A DNA stretch of 64,000 bases from Pseudomonas fulva NBRC 16637 = DSM 17717 (GCF_000730565.1 NZ_BBIQ01000001.1:186001-250000), one strand, 5' to 3'; positions 28,048 through 37,224 are shown, counted from the stretch's first letter. Notes: a model not told the origin generated them from the letters alone. A program made the numbers and translations.

Positions 28048-28362
28048 TCAGTCGACTACTGCATGCTCGGCCAGAATGGCATTGGCCAGTTCCATGTCGG
28101 ACGCGTGAAGGCCTGGATGTTCCGCACGCACCTGCTTGATTGCCGACTCCAGGAATGGCCCACGGATAGCGCCTTCACTGGCTACGAAGCTGCCGGCATC
28201 ATCCTGCGCCGCCATCACCAACTTGTGGTCGCGCGAGGTCAGGTAGGTCGAGCCGGTGGTTGCCCCGGAAGAGATCACATTACGCCAGAAGGAATCGGCC
28301 ATGGCCGAACCCACGGGCAGCGCGAGCAGGGCTGCGGCAGCGATGGCAGTGTTGAGACGCAT
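28048..28362 (-). CDS. DUF2388 family exported protein
   Basis: A 104-residue protein with a signal peptide (AAAALLALPVGSAMA, cut near residue 22) and a DUF2388 domain containing SGATTGSTYLTSRDHKLV, DDAGSFVASEGAIRG and AEHPGLHASDMELANAIL. DUF2388 proteins are frequent in Pseudomonas and of unknown function. The gene is convergent with gcvH across 93 bases and downstream of, but probably separate from, the PulE-like ATPase gene. Confidence 0.85.
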   Translation of the reverse strand: MRLNTAIAAAALLALPVGSAMADSFWRNVISSGATTGSTYLTSRDHKLVMAAQDDAGSFVASEGAIRGPFLESAIKQVRAEHPGLHASDMELANAILAEHAVVD

Positions 28363-28446
28363 GATGAGACACCTCGAAGGTGAGCGTTGAAGATGTGCGG
28401 TTGGATGCTCGCGGGCCTGCCAAGTTCCGGGGCTTGCCGCTTCTGA

Positions 28447-30120
28447 TCAGCTGCATGTACGCAGGACTTCTTCTGCCAGGGTTCGCCCACACGCAACCTT
28501 GGCTTCGCCGCAGCGGAGCAGGTCCACAAGACCATCTGCCTGGGCTTGGCGTCGCAATTGCGCAAGGTCTGTATCAGGGCCGATCAGAGCCCGCAGGTTG
28601 TCGCTAGGCTCGAGTAATTCGAACAAACCTGTACGCCCGTGAAAGCCCGTGCCGCGGCACGTTCTGCAGCTGGCTGCCTCGCGCCCCTGGCACTGGCTGC
28701 ACACCGTACGCACGAGCCGCTGAGCCATCACCGCGATCAACGTCGCTTTGATCAGGTAGTCAGCCACACCCAGTTCTTGCAGGCGGATAATTGCGGCACA
28801 GGCGTCGTTGGTGTGCAGGGTAGACAGCACCAGGTGCCCGGTAAGGGCGGCCTGCACGGCCACCCGTGCGGTATCGGGGTCTCGTATTTCGCCAATCATG
28901 ATGATGTCCGGGTCCTGGCGCAGCATGGCGCGCACGCCGTTGGCAAAGCCCAGGTCCAGTGGCGGCTGCACCTGAAACTGGTTGAACGCGGGTTCGAGCC
29001 GTTCGATGGGGTCCTCGATGGTGCACAGGTTCACCTGCGGGGTGGCCAACAGCTTGAGACTGGCGTACAGCGTGCTGGTCTTGCCTGAGCCTGTGGGCCC
29101 TGTGACCAGGATGATGCCCTGGCGCCGTTGCAGCAGGCCTTGCCAATGGCTCAATTGCTGCCCCTGAAGGCCGAGCCGATCAAAGCTCTCGTGCAACTGC
29201 TGCGGGTCGAACAGGCGCAAAACCAGCTTCTCACCAAAGGCAGTGGGCAGGGTCGACAACCGGAGCTCCACCTCGTTACCGTTTGGCAGGCGGCTTTGCA
29301 GTCGGCCATCCTGAGGCCTGCGTTTTTCCGCGACGTCCATGCGCCCAAGGTGCTTCAGGCGGCTGATCAGGGCCACCATGACTGCGCCGGGGAACACGTA
29401 GACGGTGTGCAACAGGCCATCGATGCGATAGCGCAAGTGCCCTTGGTCGCGGCGTGGCTCCAGATGGATGTCGCTGGCGCGCTGGTCGATCGCGTAGTGC
29501 AGCAGCCAGTCGACGATATGCACGATGTGCGCGTCATCCGCACTGGCCTGCAGGTGGCGTTTGCCCAGCTCCAGCCACTGCTCAAGCTCGCTAAAGCGGT
29601 TCGATTGCTGATGATGCGCGCCCTTCACCGACTGGGCCAGGCGCTGGAAGGGTTCACCGGCCTGACGCAGTTGCACAGGGCTTGCGAGCACCCGCCGTAC
29701 GGTTCGTCCAAGGCTCAGGGCAAGATCGGCCTGCCAGCAGCACTGATAGGGCTGTGCGCTGGCCACGGTGACGCTCGCGGCGTCAGCCGCCACGATGAGA
29801 ATGCCGTGGTTTTGCGCAAAGGCCGGCGACACCAGCTCAGCCACCTGCTGCAGGTCGATTTGCAGCGGATCGATACGCAGATAGGGCAGACCCGCCTTGG
29901 CAGCCAGCCATTGGCAAAGCCGATCCAGGTCCAGTATCTGCCCCGGGTGGAGGCGGTCGACAAGGTTGCAGGCGGCCACCTGCTCCAGCGGATGATCAGC
30001 GGGGTGATCGACGGCCTGCTCAAGGACACGCACGCTATCGCTGGCATGCAGGCGCTGATCGATAAGCAGGGCTTCGAGCACCCGGTGCAGGTCGAGTGCC
30101 AGGGTATCTGGGTTATGCAT
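28447..30120 (-). CDS. GspE/PulE/PilB-type secretion ATPase (orphan)
   Basis: A 557-residue type II/IV secretion hexameric ATPase. An N1E-like region covers about 1-150. The AAA+ part has DIHLEP (217-222), Walker A GPTGSGKT (341-348), Walker B DIIMIGEIRD (405-414), the His box STLHTND and a C-terminal zinc site with cysteines at 474, 477, 485 and 488. It would drive pseudopilus or pilus assembly. No other gsp or pil gene is in the window, so its partners are unknown. A TTG 7 codons upstream (30141) is an alternative start; ATG 30120 is chosen. Confidence 0.85.
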   Translation of the reverse strand: MHNPDTLALDLHRVLEALLIDQRLHASDSVRVLEQAVDHPADHPLEQVAACNLVDRLHPGQILDLDRLCQWLAAKAGLPYLRIDPLQIDLQQVAELVSPAFAQNHGILIVAADAASVTVASAQPYQCCWQADLALSLGRTVRRVLASPVQLRQAGEPFQRLAQSVKGAHHQQSNRFSELEQWLELGKRHLQASADDAHIVHIVDWLLHYAIDQRASDIHLEPRRDQGHLRYRIDGLLHTVYVFPGAVMVALISRLKHLGRMDVAEKRRPQDGRLQSRLPNGNEVELRLSTLPTAFGEKLVLRLFDPQQLHESFDRLGLQGQQLSHWQGLLQRRQGIILVTGPTGSGKTSTLYASLKLLATPQVNLCTIEDPIERLEPAFNQFQVQPPLDLGFANGVRAMLRQDPDIIMIGEIRDPDTARVAVQAALTGHLVLSTLHTNDACAAIIRLQELGVADYLIKATLIAVMAQRLVRTVCSQCQGREAASCRTCRGTGFHGRTGLFELLEPSDNLRALIGPDTDLAQLRRQAQADGLVDLLRCGEAKVACGRTLAEEVLRTCS

Positions 30121-30252
30121 GAGGCGTCCGTGCCTGATCAAGAAGACCTGATCAAGGCTAGCTCAGCCTTCGCTCAAGCCGGATCGGAAGGGTTTCAGGG
30201 TTTTGCCTGAGGGTGACGCTTGCTCCGCGCCTCAATGCGTTGGCAGGCGCCG

Positions 30253-30564
30253 TTAGGCGTGCACTACTGACAGCTCCACACGGTGTTGCGGGGCCATGTG
30301 CACATCGGCCACACACACCATGTTGCGCAGTTTCTGAGCAATCACCTCGGCGCGATGCCAGCTCAATCCGCCAATGCCGATGTCGATGGTCAACCAGTCA
30401 TCCTGTTGAGTGACCTGCATGCTGTGCGGTGTGAGCATTTGCAAGGCGAACTGATTGAGTATCCGGCACAAGCTGTCGGGCTCGGCTTCGGCCTGCAAGC
30501 GATACAGCACGGTGGTGTGGGCATTGTTGTTGGCCCATACATCGGCACGCGGCAGTGAGTTCAT
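30253..30564 (-). CDS. Hypothetical protein with ACT-like layout
   Basis: A 103-residue soluble protein. Residues about 18-85 follow a beta-alpha-beta-beta-alpha-beta pattern like ACT domains: a strand TTVLYRLQAEAEPDS, a helix LCRILNQFALQML, strands MQVTQQDDWLTIDIGI, a helix HRAEVIAQKLRNM and a final strand VCVADVHM. ACT domains bind amino acids. It is divergent from an Lrp/AsnC regulator, separated by a short region with a palindrome, which supports amino-acid-linked control. The start ATG at 30564 has GAGGA upstream. The fold assignment is my inference from hydrophobic pattern only. Confidence 0.65.
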   Translation of the reverse strand: MNSLPRADVWANNNAHTTVLYRLQAEAEPDSLCRILNQFALQMLTPHSMQVTQQDDWLTIDIGIGGLSWHRAEVIAQKLRNMVCVADVHMAPQHRVELSVVHA

Positions 30565-30580
30565 GCGTTATCCTCGTTGA

Positions 30581-30598
30581 ATGCAGAAATTTTTGCAT
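30581..30598. promoter_or_regulatory. Candidate operator of the Lrp/AsnC regulator
   Basis: ATGCAGAAATTTTTGCAT is an 18-base near-perfect palindrome (8 of 9 paired positions) in the divergent region between the ACT-like gene and the Lrp-type regulator. Lrp/AsnC proteins bind AT-centred palindromes of this size. It ends 17 bases before the start of the ACT-like gene, so binding could repress it. Confidence 0.5.
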
Positions 30599-30689
30599 GC
30601 CTAGGCCGGAATTTTTTCGCTAAGATTCGACCTAATGAGTCTTTTTTTGCATAGCTATTATCGATGCGGGTCGATCTGGAGAATTGTTC

Positions 30690-31160
30690 ATGCACAGCGC
30701 ATTGGATGCTTACGACCGTCGTATCCTTGAGTTGCTACAAGAAGACGCTTCGCTGTCCAGCGCCCAGATCGCCGAACGCATTGGCTTGTCCCAATCGCCG
30801 TGCTGGCGACGGATTCAACGGCTCAAAGAGGAGGGGGTGATTCGCGGGCAGGTCACCTTGCTGGACCGCAAGAAGATCGGGCTGAACACCCAAATATTCG
30901 CCGAAGTAAAATTGAATGCCCACGGCCGTTCGAACTTCACCGAGTTCACGGAGGCGATTCGCGGGTTTTCGGAAGTACTGGAGTGCTACGTGTTGATGGG
31001 CTCGGTGGACTTCCTGCTGCGTATCGTCACCCCGGACATCGAGGCGTACGAGCGGTTCTTCTTCGAAAAGCTCTCGAACGTGCCCGGCATTCAGGAGGTG
31101 AACTCGATCGTGGCCCTCTCAGAGATCAAGTCCACCACCAGCCTGCCGCTATCGGGCTGA
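30690..31160 (+). CDS. Lrp/AsnC family transcriptional regulator
   Basis: A 156-residue feast/famine regulator. The N-terminal winged helix-turn-helix reads LDAYDRRILELLQEDASLSS then IAERIGLSQSPCWRRIQRL (about 3-45), and the C-terminal RAM/ligand domain includes GFSEVLECYVLMGSVDFLLR and the final SIVALSEIKSTTSLPL. The sensed amino acid is unknown. The ATG at 30690 lies 8 bases after GGAG; a TTG two codons earlier is rejected. It is divergent from the ACT-like gene and convergent with the CYTH-CHAD gene (5 bases between stops). Confidence 0.93.
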   Translation: MHSALDAYDRRILELLQEDASLSSAQIAERIGLSQSPCWRRIQRLKEEGVIRGQVTLLDRKKIGLNTQIFAEVKLNAHGRSNFTEFTEAIRGFSEVLECYVLMGSVDFLLRIVTPDIEAYERFFFEKLSNVPGIQEVNSIVALSEIKSTTSLPLSG

Positions 31161-31165
31161 GGGCA

Positions 31166-32533
31166 TCACGCTTTGAGCAGATGTTTCCAACCACGGCTCT
31201 GATCGACGGCACGTGCCTGCTCGATGCGGGCTTCGAGTACCTCATCGCTGATCGGTTGCTCAGCCAGTTCGTGCAACTTCTTCATGTCGCCGTACAGGCG
31301 GTCCATTTGTGGTGCGTCCAGCACATGGCGGGCATGGTGCAGCCAGGCCATCAATTGCTCGATGCGCGGCAGTTGCTCTGCCAGGTCCTCGGGGCGCTGG
31401 GTGTACAGCGACAACTTCAGGGCGCGGCCTTCCTCGGCAATCAGGTGTGCAAGCCAGCTTGCCAGAAGCGCCTTGCCCTGGCGCTCGCCACGGCCCTTGC
31501 GTTCGGCAGTCCAGGCACGCGACAACAGCCAACGTGAGGTTTCCAGGGAGAACTGGCCCCAGCGAGGATCATCCAGCTCTTCTGCGAACTGCTCGGGCGC
31601 GGCGCGGCGGATGTCTTCGTCATCGTTGCCGGCTTGCACCAGTGGACGCCAGTCTTCGAGCAGGGCATCCAGGCGCGCGCGCAGGTCACGGGTAGCCGCG
31701 CGGGGGGCGGCCTGGCCCAGGCTGGCGGTGATTGCGCGCAGCTCGATGATATTCTGCACCCAGTCCTGCAGCGACCGCCAGTGGCCGCTGTGGCGGTATT
31801 GCTCGGCCAGGCGCTGGCTGTTGCCCAGCAGTTGCCAGGCCAACGCAGCATAGGCGTCGTCCAAGGCCATGTCCGCTTCGAGGTCGGCGACGCTCAGATC
31901 CAGCTCGAAACGCTCTGGCTCCAGCAGACGATAGCCGCGCTCGGCCTTGCTGATATCGCAGGGCATCAGCGCAACGCTTGTGGTCAGCTCGGCAGCCAGT
32001 TCCAGCAGCGCCGCCGGCTCACCTTCACGCAGCTCCAGTTCCAACTCGCATATCGCTTCCTTGCGCTTGCCGGCAATTACGAAGCCTTGGTCCAGCGCAG
32101 CCTCGATCACCACCTTGGCCTTGCCACGGCCCCAAGCGATTTCGGCATATTCGCGGGTGAAATCGGTGGTGAACAACGGTTTGATGGTCTTCTTGTCCAG
32201 GTCGGCCAGTTGCGCCGGCCAGCAGCTGTCATCCAGCTTCTTGAGGTCCAGCTTGACCTTGTCCAGTTGCCATTCGTGCTCGTTGCGCTCGGACAGGCCA
32301 GCCACACTGGTTCCGCGGCACTTGAGGGTCTGGATGACGGTATCGCCGTCACGGCGCAGGCGCAGGGCAACGCGTGCCTCGGCCAGCGCGCGCTCAGGCG
32401 TGTCGAAATACTGGTTCAGCAGTTCGCGGGTCTGCCAGCCAGACTTGTTGCGCTTTTTCAGCAGCGGGTGCTCGCGCAAGGCGGCGAGGGTCTCGGGGCT
32501 GGCGCGCAGCTTGAGTTCGGTTTCTTTGGGCAT
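31166..32533 (-). CDS. CYTH-CHAD domain protein (inorganic triphosphatase-like)
   Basis: A 455-residue protein. The N-terminal CYTH domain (about 1-200) starts with the diagnostic ExExK motif (E4, E6, K8 in MPKETELKL) and has RLRRDGDTVIQTLK and FTTDFTRE. The C-terminal CHAD domain (about 215-455) is helical with conserved histidines/arginines (RYHSG-like region, WLHHARHVLDA). E. coli YgiF of this architecture hydrolyses inorganic triphosphate; CHAD domains bind polyphosphate. With ppk/ppx elsewhere in the window this fits polyphosphate metabolism. GTG one codon upstream is an alternative start. Confidence 0.9.
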   Translation of the reverse strand: MPKETELKLRASPETLAALREHPLLKKRNKSGWQTRELLNQYFDTPERALAEARVALRLRRDGDTVIQTLKCRGTSVAGLSERNEHEWQLDKVKLDLKKLDDSCWPAQLADLDKKTIKPLFTTDFTREYAEIAWGRGKAKVVIEAALDQGFVIAGKRKEAICELELELREGEPAALLELAAELTTSVALMPCDISKAERGYRLLEPERFELDLSVADLEADMALDDAYAALAWQLLGNSQRLAEQYRHSGHWRSLQDWVQNIIELRAITASLGQAAPRAATRDLRARLDALLEDWRPLVQAGNDDEDIRRAAPEQFAEELDDPRWGQFSLETSRWLLSRAWTAERKGRGERQGKALLASWLAHLIAEEGRALKLSLYTQRPEDLAEQLPRIEQLMAWLHHARHVLDAPQMDRLYGDMKKLHELAEQPISDEVLEARIEQARAVDQSRGWKHLLKA

Positions 32534-32647
32534 CACAGGCTCGAAAGGGGGCGTGGTCGATGCAGAGTCTACAGCAGTAGGCCGTCAACGGTTTATTCCA
32601 GACGGCGGATGGTCCTATGATGGGCAATGCTTCCGAGGAGTAAACGC

Positions 32648-33790
32648 ATGCCGTTGCCGACGCTGAAAGACCAATTTGCCGCCTTGATCGCCGCGCCTTC
32701 GGTCAGTTGCACCCAGGCCTCGCTTGACCAGTCCAACCGTCAGGTCATCGACCTGTTGGCTACTTGGCTGGGCGATCTGGGCTTCACCTGCGACATTCAG
32801 CAGGTGACCCCCGGCAAGTTCAACCTGCTGGCCAGCCGCGGCAGCGGCCCGGGCGGCCTGGTGCTGGCCGGCCACAGCGACACCGTGCCCTATGACGAGC
32901 AGCTCTGGAGCAGCGACCCTTTGAAGCTGACCGAAGTCGAGGGTCGCTGGGTGGGGCTTGGTAGTTGCGACATGAAGGGCTTTTTCGCATTGGTGATCGA
33001 AGCCGTCATTCCGTTGCTGCAGCACGACTTCAAGCAGCCGCTGCTGATTCTGGCCACCTGCGACGAGGAAAGCTCGATGTCTGGCGCCCGTGCCCTGGCC
33101 GATGCTGGCCAGCCCCTGGGTCGCGCGGCGATCATCGGCGAGCCGACCGGGCTGCGGCCGATCCGCATGCACAAGGGCATTCTCATGGATCGTATCGACA
33201 TCCTGGGGCGCAGTGGTCATTCCTCGGACCCAAGCCTGGGCCGTAGCGCCATGGACGCCATGCATGCGGTCATGGGCGAACTGATGGGCCTGCGCCAGCA
33301 ATGGCAGAAGGCCTATAACAACCCGCAGTTCACGGTGCCGGCACCCACCATGAACTTCGGTTGCATTCACGGTGGCGACAACCCCAACCGGATCTGCGGT
33401 CAGTGCGCCCTGGAGTTCGACCTGCGCCCATTGCCGGGCATGGACGTGGAGCAGTTGCGCGCTGCCATCCGTGCAAAACTGGTTCCGGTGGCCGAGCGCC
33501 ATGACGTGCGTATCGACTACGCGCCGCTGTTCCCCGAAGTGCCGCCGTTCGAACAGGCGGCCGACAGTGAACTCGTCCAGGTGGCAGAACGGCTCACCGG
33601 CCACCGTGCCGAAGCGGTGGCATTCGGCACCGAAGCACCTTATCTTCAGCAGCTTGGCTGCCAGACCATCGTGCTCGGCCCTGGTGACATCGCCTGCGCA
33701 CACCAGCCTGGCGAATACCTGGACATGTCACGTATCGAGCCGACCGTGCGTCTATTGCGTGACTTGATCGGGCACTATTGTCTGCATTAA
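32648..33790 (+). CDS. argE: Acetylornithine deacetylase
   Basis: A 380-residue M20-family zinc metalloprotein converting N-acetylornithine to ornithine in arginine synthesis. Motifs: LVLAGHSDTVPYD (metal His and Asp), GLGSCDMKGFFAL, CDEESSMSGAR (catalytic and metal Glu), the dimerisation insert with GRSGHSSDPSLGRSAMDAMH, and a C-terminal GDIACAHQPGEYLD. The ATG at 32648 follows GAGGAG. argA follows 123 bases later in the same direction, probably in the same transcription unit. Confidence 0.95.
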   Translation: MPLPTLKDQFAALIAAPSVSCTQASLDQSNRQVIDLLATWLGDLGFTCDIQQVTPGKFNLLASRGSGPGGLVLAGHSDTVPYDEQLWSSDPLKLTEVEGRWVGLGSCDMKGFFALVIEAVIPLLQHDFKQPLLILATCDEESSMSGARALADAGQPLGRAAIIGEPTGLRPIRMHKGILMDRIDILGRSGHSSDPSLGRSAMDAMHAVMGELMGLRQQWQKAYNNPQFTVPAPTMNFGCIHGGDNPNRICGQCALEFDLRPLPGMDVEQLRAAIRAKLVPVAERHDVRIDYAPLFPEVPPFEQAADSELVQVAERLTGHRAEAVAFGTEAPYLQQLGCQTIVLGPGDIACAHQPGEYLDMSRIEPTVRLLRDLIGHYCLH

Positions 33791-33913
33791 ACGTCCACCC
33801 CATTTATTCGTTTCTGCCTAGAGGAGACCGCGCGTGACCGCAAGCCTGTTCCGACGATGATCCTGAACGCCCCTGTAACGCCGTTCTCCGTCCACTTATC
33901 CACAGGCCCTGTC

Positions 33914-35215
33914 ATGCACGATTACGTCAACTGGCTACGCCACGCTTCTCCTTACATCAACGCCCACCGCGACTGCACCTTCGTGGTGATGCTTCCCGGC
34001 GATGGGGTCGAACACCCTAACTTCGGCAACATCGTCCACGACCTGGTGCTGCTGCACAGCCTTGGGGTACGCCTGGTCCTGGTGCACGGCTCTCGTCCGC
34101 AGATCGAGAGCCGCCTGGCTGAACGTGGCCTGGCAGCGCATTACCACCACGGCCTGCGTATCACCGATGCCGCTACCCTGGATTGCGTCATCGACGCGGT
34201 CGGCGCGTTGCGCCTGGCCATCGAAGCGCGGTTGTCGATGGACATCGCCGCCTCGCCCATGCAGGGCTCGCGCCTGCGGGTGGCCTCCGGCAACCTGGTC
34301 ACCGCGCGGCCGATCGGCGTGCTCGAAGGCGTGGATTTTCATCACACCGGCGAAGTGCGTCGGGTAGACCGCAAGGGCATCAGCCGCCTGCTCGACGAAC
34401 GCTCCATCGTGTTGCTCTCGCCGCTGGGCTATTCGCCAACCGGCGAGATCTTCAACCTCGCCTGCGAAGACGTGGCCACCCGTGCGGCCATCGAACTGGG
34501 TGCAGAGAAGTTGGTGTTGTTCGGTGCAGCACCTGGTCTGTTGGATGAGCATGGCCGCCTGGTGCGCGAACTGCGCCCCCAACAGGTTGCGCCGCACTTG
34601 CAGCGCCTGGGCAGTGATTACCAGGCCGAGCTGCTCGATGCCGCTGCCGAGGCGTGCAAAGGCGGCGTGGCACGCAGTCACATCGTCAGCTATGCCGAGG
34701 ACGGCGCGCTGCTGACCGAACTGTTCACCCGGGGCGGTGGCGGTACGCTGGTGTCCCAGGAGCAGTTCGAGATCGTGCGAGAGGCCACCATCGAAGACGT
34801 CGGCGGCCTGCTCGACCTGATCAGCCCGCTGGAAGAACAGGGCATCCTGGTGCGCCGTTCACGGGAAGTGCTGGAGCGGGAAATCGAGCAGTTCAGTGTG
34901 GTGGAGCGCGAAGGCATGATCATCGCGTGCGCAGCGCTGTATCCGATTGCAGAGTCCGATGCTGGCGAGCTGGCATGCCTGGCGGTGAATCCGGAATACC
35001 GCCATGGCGGGCGCGGGGACGAGCTGCTGGCGCGTATCGAAAGCCGGGCACGGGAGATGGGGTTGAGCACCCTGTTCGTGCTCACTACACGCACGGCGCA
35101 CTGGTTCCGCGAACGCGGCTTCTCGCCCAGTGGTGTCGAGCGGCTGCCGGCGGCACGGGCTTCGCTGTACAACTTCCAGCGCAATTCGAAAATCTTCGAA
35201 AAGCCGTTGGGGTGA
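33914..35215 (+). CDS. argA: N-acetylglutamate synthase
   Basis: A 433-residue enzyme catalysing the first step of arginine synthesis. An N-terminal amino-acid-kinase-like domain (about 1-290; VLVHGSRPQIESRL and GISRLLDERSIVLLSPLGYS) binds the arginine inhibitor, and a C-terminal GNAT acetyltransferase domain (about 293-433; LACLAVNPEYRHGGRGDELL) binds acetyl-CoA. The start MHDYVNWLRHASPYIN at 33914 matches the Pseudomonas family N-terminus; the open extension to 33857 is rejected. The argE-argA order is typical of pseudomonads. A bidirectional terminator follows. Confidence 0.95.
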   Translation: MHDYVNWLRHASPYINAHRDCTFVVMLPGDGVEHPNFGNIVHDLVLLHSLGVRLVLVHGSRPQIESRLAERGLAAHYHHGLRITDAATLDCVIDAVGALRLAIEARLSMDIAASPMQGSRLRVASGNLVTARPIGVLEGVDFHHTGEVRRVDRKGISRLLDERSIVLLSPLGYSPTGEIFNLACEDVATRAAIELGAEKLVLFGAAPGLLDEHGRLVRELRPQQVAPHLQRLGSDYQAELLDAAAEACKGGVARSHIVSYAEDGALLTELFTRGGGGTLVSQEQFEIVREATIEDVGGLLDLISPLEEQGILVRRSREVLEREIEQFSVVEREGMIIACAALYPIAESDAGELACLAVNPEYRHGGRGDELLARIESRAREMGLSTLFVLTTRTAHWFRERGFSPSGVERLPAARASLYNFQRNSKIFEKPLG

Positions 35216-35243
35216 GGCGTTCTGCGCCTGTGCGCCTGAAATG

Positions 35244-35276
35244 AAAACGCCGCCTTCAAGGGCGGCGTTCTGGTTT
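35244..35276. terminator. Bidirectional terminator between argA and spuI
   Basis: AACGCCGCC (35246-35254), loop TTCAAG, GGCGGCGTT (35261-35269), a perfect 9-bp stem flanked by GAAA on the left and TCTGGTTT on the right. It lies between convergent argA and the glutamine-synthetase-like gene and probably serves both. Confidence 0.8.
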
Positions 35277-36651
35277 ACACGGTGTGCAGATACCAGTTGT
35301 ACTCGAGGTCGGATATCGAATGTTCGAACTCCTCCAGCTCGCTTTCCTTGCACGCGACGAAGATGTCGATGTACTTCGGATCGATGTACTTGTTCAGGAT
35401 TTCGCTGTCATCCAACTCGCGCAGCGCATCACGCAGGTTGTTCGGCAGGCTCTGTTCCAGCTGCTCGTACGAGTTGCCTTCGATAGGCTCGCCCGGCTCG
35501 ACCTTGTTGGTCAGGCCATGGTGAACGCCTGCCAACACGGCCGCCATCATCAGGTACGGGTTGGCGTCAGCACCCGCCACGCGGTGCTCCAGGCGCACGG
35601 CATCCGGGGATCCGGTCGGTACGCGCAACGCCACGGTGCGGTTGTCCAGGCCCCAGCTTGGCGCATTGGGCACATAGAACTGCGCGCCAAAGCGGCGATA
35701 GGAGTTGACGTTCGGGCACAGGAACGCCATGGACGCGGGCAGGGTCTCGAGCACACCGCCGACAGCATGACGTAGCGCGGCGTTCTGCTCGGGATCCTCG
35801 CTGGTGAAGATGTTGTTGCCATCTTTGTCCAGCACGGAAATGTGTACATGCAGACCATTGCCTGCCTGCCCTGGGTAGGGCTTGGCCATGAAGGTGGTGT
35901 CCATTTCATGGTCGTAGGCGATGTTCTTGATCAGGCGCTTGAGCAGCACGGCGTAGTCGCACGCCTTGAGCGGGTCCGGCACATGGTGCAGGTTGACTTC
36001 GAACTGAGCCGGGGCGCTTTCCTTGACGATGGCGTCGGCAGGGATGCCCTGTTCCTTGGCCCCTTCGAGGATGTCCTGCAGGCAGTCGGCATACTCGTCC
36101 AGGTCATCGATCAGGTAGACCTGGGTCGATTGCGGACGCTTGCCGGAAATGGGCGAGCGCGGCGGCTGTGGGCGGCCGTTCACGTTCTCCTGGTCAATCA
36201 GGTAGAACTCCAGCTCGAAGGCGGCGCAGATGGTCAGGCCCATGTCGTCGAACTTGCTCACCACCTGGCGCAGTACTTCACGCGGGTCGGCGAAGAAAGG
36301 TTCGCCCTCGAGCTCGTGCATGGTCATCAGCAACTGGGCAGTCGGGCGCTTTTGCCACGGCTCGTTGGAGAGGGTGTCGGGGATCGGATAGCAGATGCGG
36401 TCTGCATCGCCGATGTCCAGGCCCAGCCCGGTGCTTTCGACGGTGGAGCCATTGATATCCAGTGCAAACAGGGAGGCCGGCAGGTTGATGCCTTTCTCGT
36501 AAACCTTGTGGAGGCTGGTGCGCTCTATGCGCTTGCCACGCACCACACCATTCATATCTGCAATCAGAAGGTCAACGTAGAGAACCTCAGGATGTTCCTT
36601 AAGGAACGCGTTCGCTTCGTTAAGCTGAACGGCACGCGGGGGTACCGACAT
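35275..36651 (-). CDS. spuI: Gamma-glutamylpolyamine synthetase (glutamine synthetase family)
   Basis: A 458-residue GlnA-like ligase (PuuA/SpuI type) that joins glutamate to a polyamine amine with ATP. The beta-grasp N-domain includes YVDLLIADMNGVVRGKR; the catalytic domain has AAFELEFYLIDQE, FEVNLHHVPDPL and GNGLHVHISVLDKDG, with the phosphate loop RRFGAQFYVPNAPSWGLDNR. The family lacks the tyrosine adenylylation site of true glutamine synthetase. It is divergent from spuB across 573 bases. The symbol follows the P. aeruginosa spu nomenclature and which of the two paralogues is SpuI or SpuB is decided by position only. Confidence 0.85.
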   Translation of the reverse strand: MSVPPRAVQLNEANAFLKEHPEVLYVDLLIADMNGVVRGKRIERTSLHKVYEKGINLPASLFALDINGSTVESTGLGLDIGDADRICYPIPDTLSNEPWQKRPTAQLLMTMHELEGEPFFADPREVLRQVVSKFDDMGLTICAAFELEFYLIDQENVNGRPQPPRSPISGKRPQSTQVYLIDDLDEYADCLQDILEGAKEQGIPADAIVKESAPAQFEVNLHHVPDPLKACDYAVLLKRLIKNIAYDHEMDTTFMAKPYPGQAGNGLHVHISVLDKDGNNIFTSEDPEQNAALRHAVGGVLETLPASMAFLCPNVNSYRRFGAQFYVPNAPSWGLDNRTVALRVPTGSPDAVRLEHRVAGADANPYLMMAAVLAGVHHGLTNKVEPGEPIEGNSYEQLEQSLPNNLRDALRELDDSEILNKYIDPKYIDIFVACKESELEEFEHSISDLEYNWYLHTV

Positions 36652-37224
36652 GATGCAACACCTTTGTTGTTAAAAATATCAATCAAGGGGGGCTTGCAGG
36701 ACCAGTCAATCGAAAAGCCATACTGATGTCAAGCCAACCCCATGATGCCCTGAAATGGCACGTCTACGGCAGATTTGCTGCATATCGGGGCACGGCATTA
36801 TCCGCTATTTCTCTGGAAAAGCGCTATCGCGAGCACTGCGTCGTTTATTTTTTACGCAGGTGTTGTGTAAAAAAATGAACGGCGCTAAGCTCCGATTCAA
36901 CCCAAAACAGAATAATACGAGGGTCTCATGGTCCGCCTGCCGCGACCTGGAAGCGCTGCCAATGCAGTGCAATCAGGCTGTTCAGTCACGTTAGCCTGGC
37001 CTGCCAATCCCATGGCGGCAGTGCTCGCAATAATTGACGTCTGGCATGCTCGGCCCCGCCTTCATGGCACCTCATCTCCACGCTTCGCTTCTTTCTGCCA
37101 TTACGAATCGCTTAGGACACACGTCATTTCAGTGTATCCACCGTCCGCCTGCGCGGGGGTTTTGCTTTAGCCATCCACTGCATCCAGAATCAAGTCGCGG
37201 ACCACCTTACCTCCTGAGGTATTT
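36652..37224. other. Long intergenic control region between divergent polyamine synthetase genes
   Basis: No gene is supported in these 573 bases. The right half has short open frames (for example 36928-37170, 80 codons) without a recognisable product or good ribosome site. On the minus strand TTGACA (36727-36732) could be a -35 of spuI. TTGTGT and TAAGCT spaced 17 bases (around 36863-36892) are a weak sigma-70-like pair for spuB. TACCTCCTGAGGTA just before the spuB start (about 37208-37221) is a palindrome that includes the ribosome site. Confidence 0.4.

Noticed and set aside
36760..36785. Sigma-54 promoter before spuB (TGGCAC ... TTGCT)
   Set aside because: The distance between the GG and GC elements is too long for a sigma-54 promoter.
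36928..37170. Eighty-codon open frame in the spuI-spuB intergenic region
   Set aside because: No ribosome site, no recognisable product and composition like non-coding DNA.
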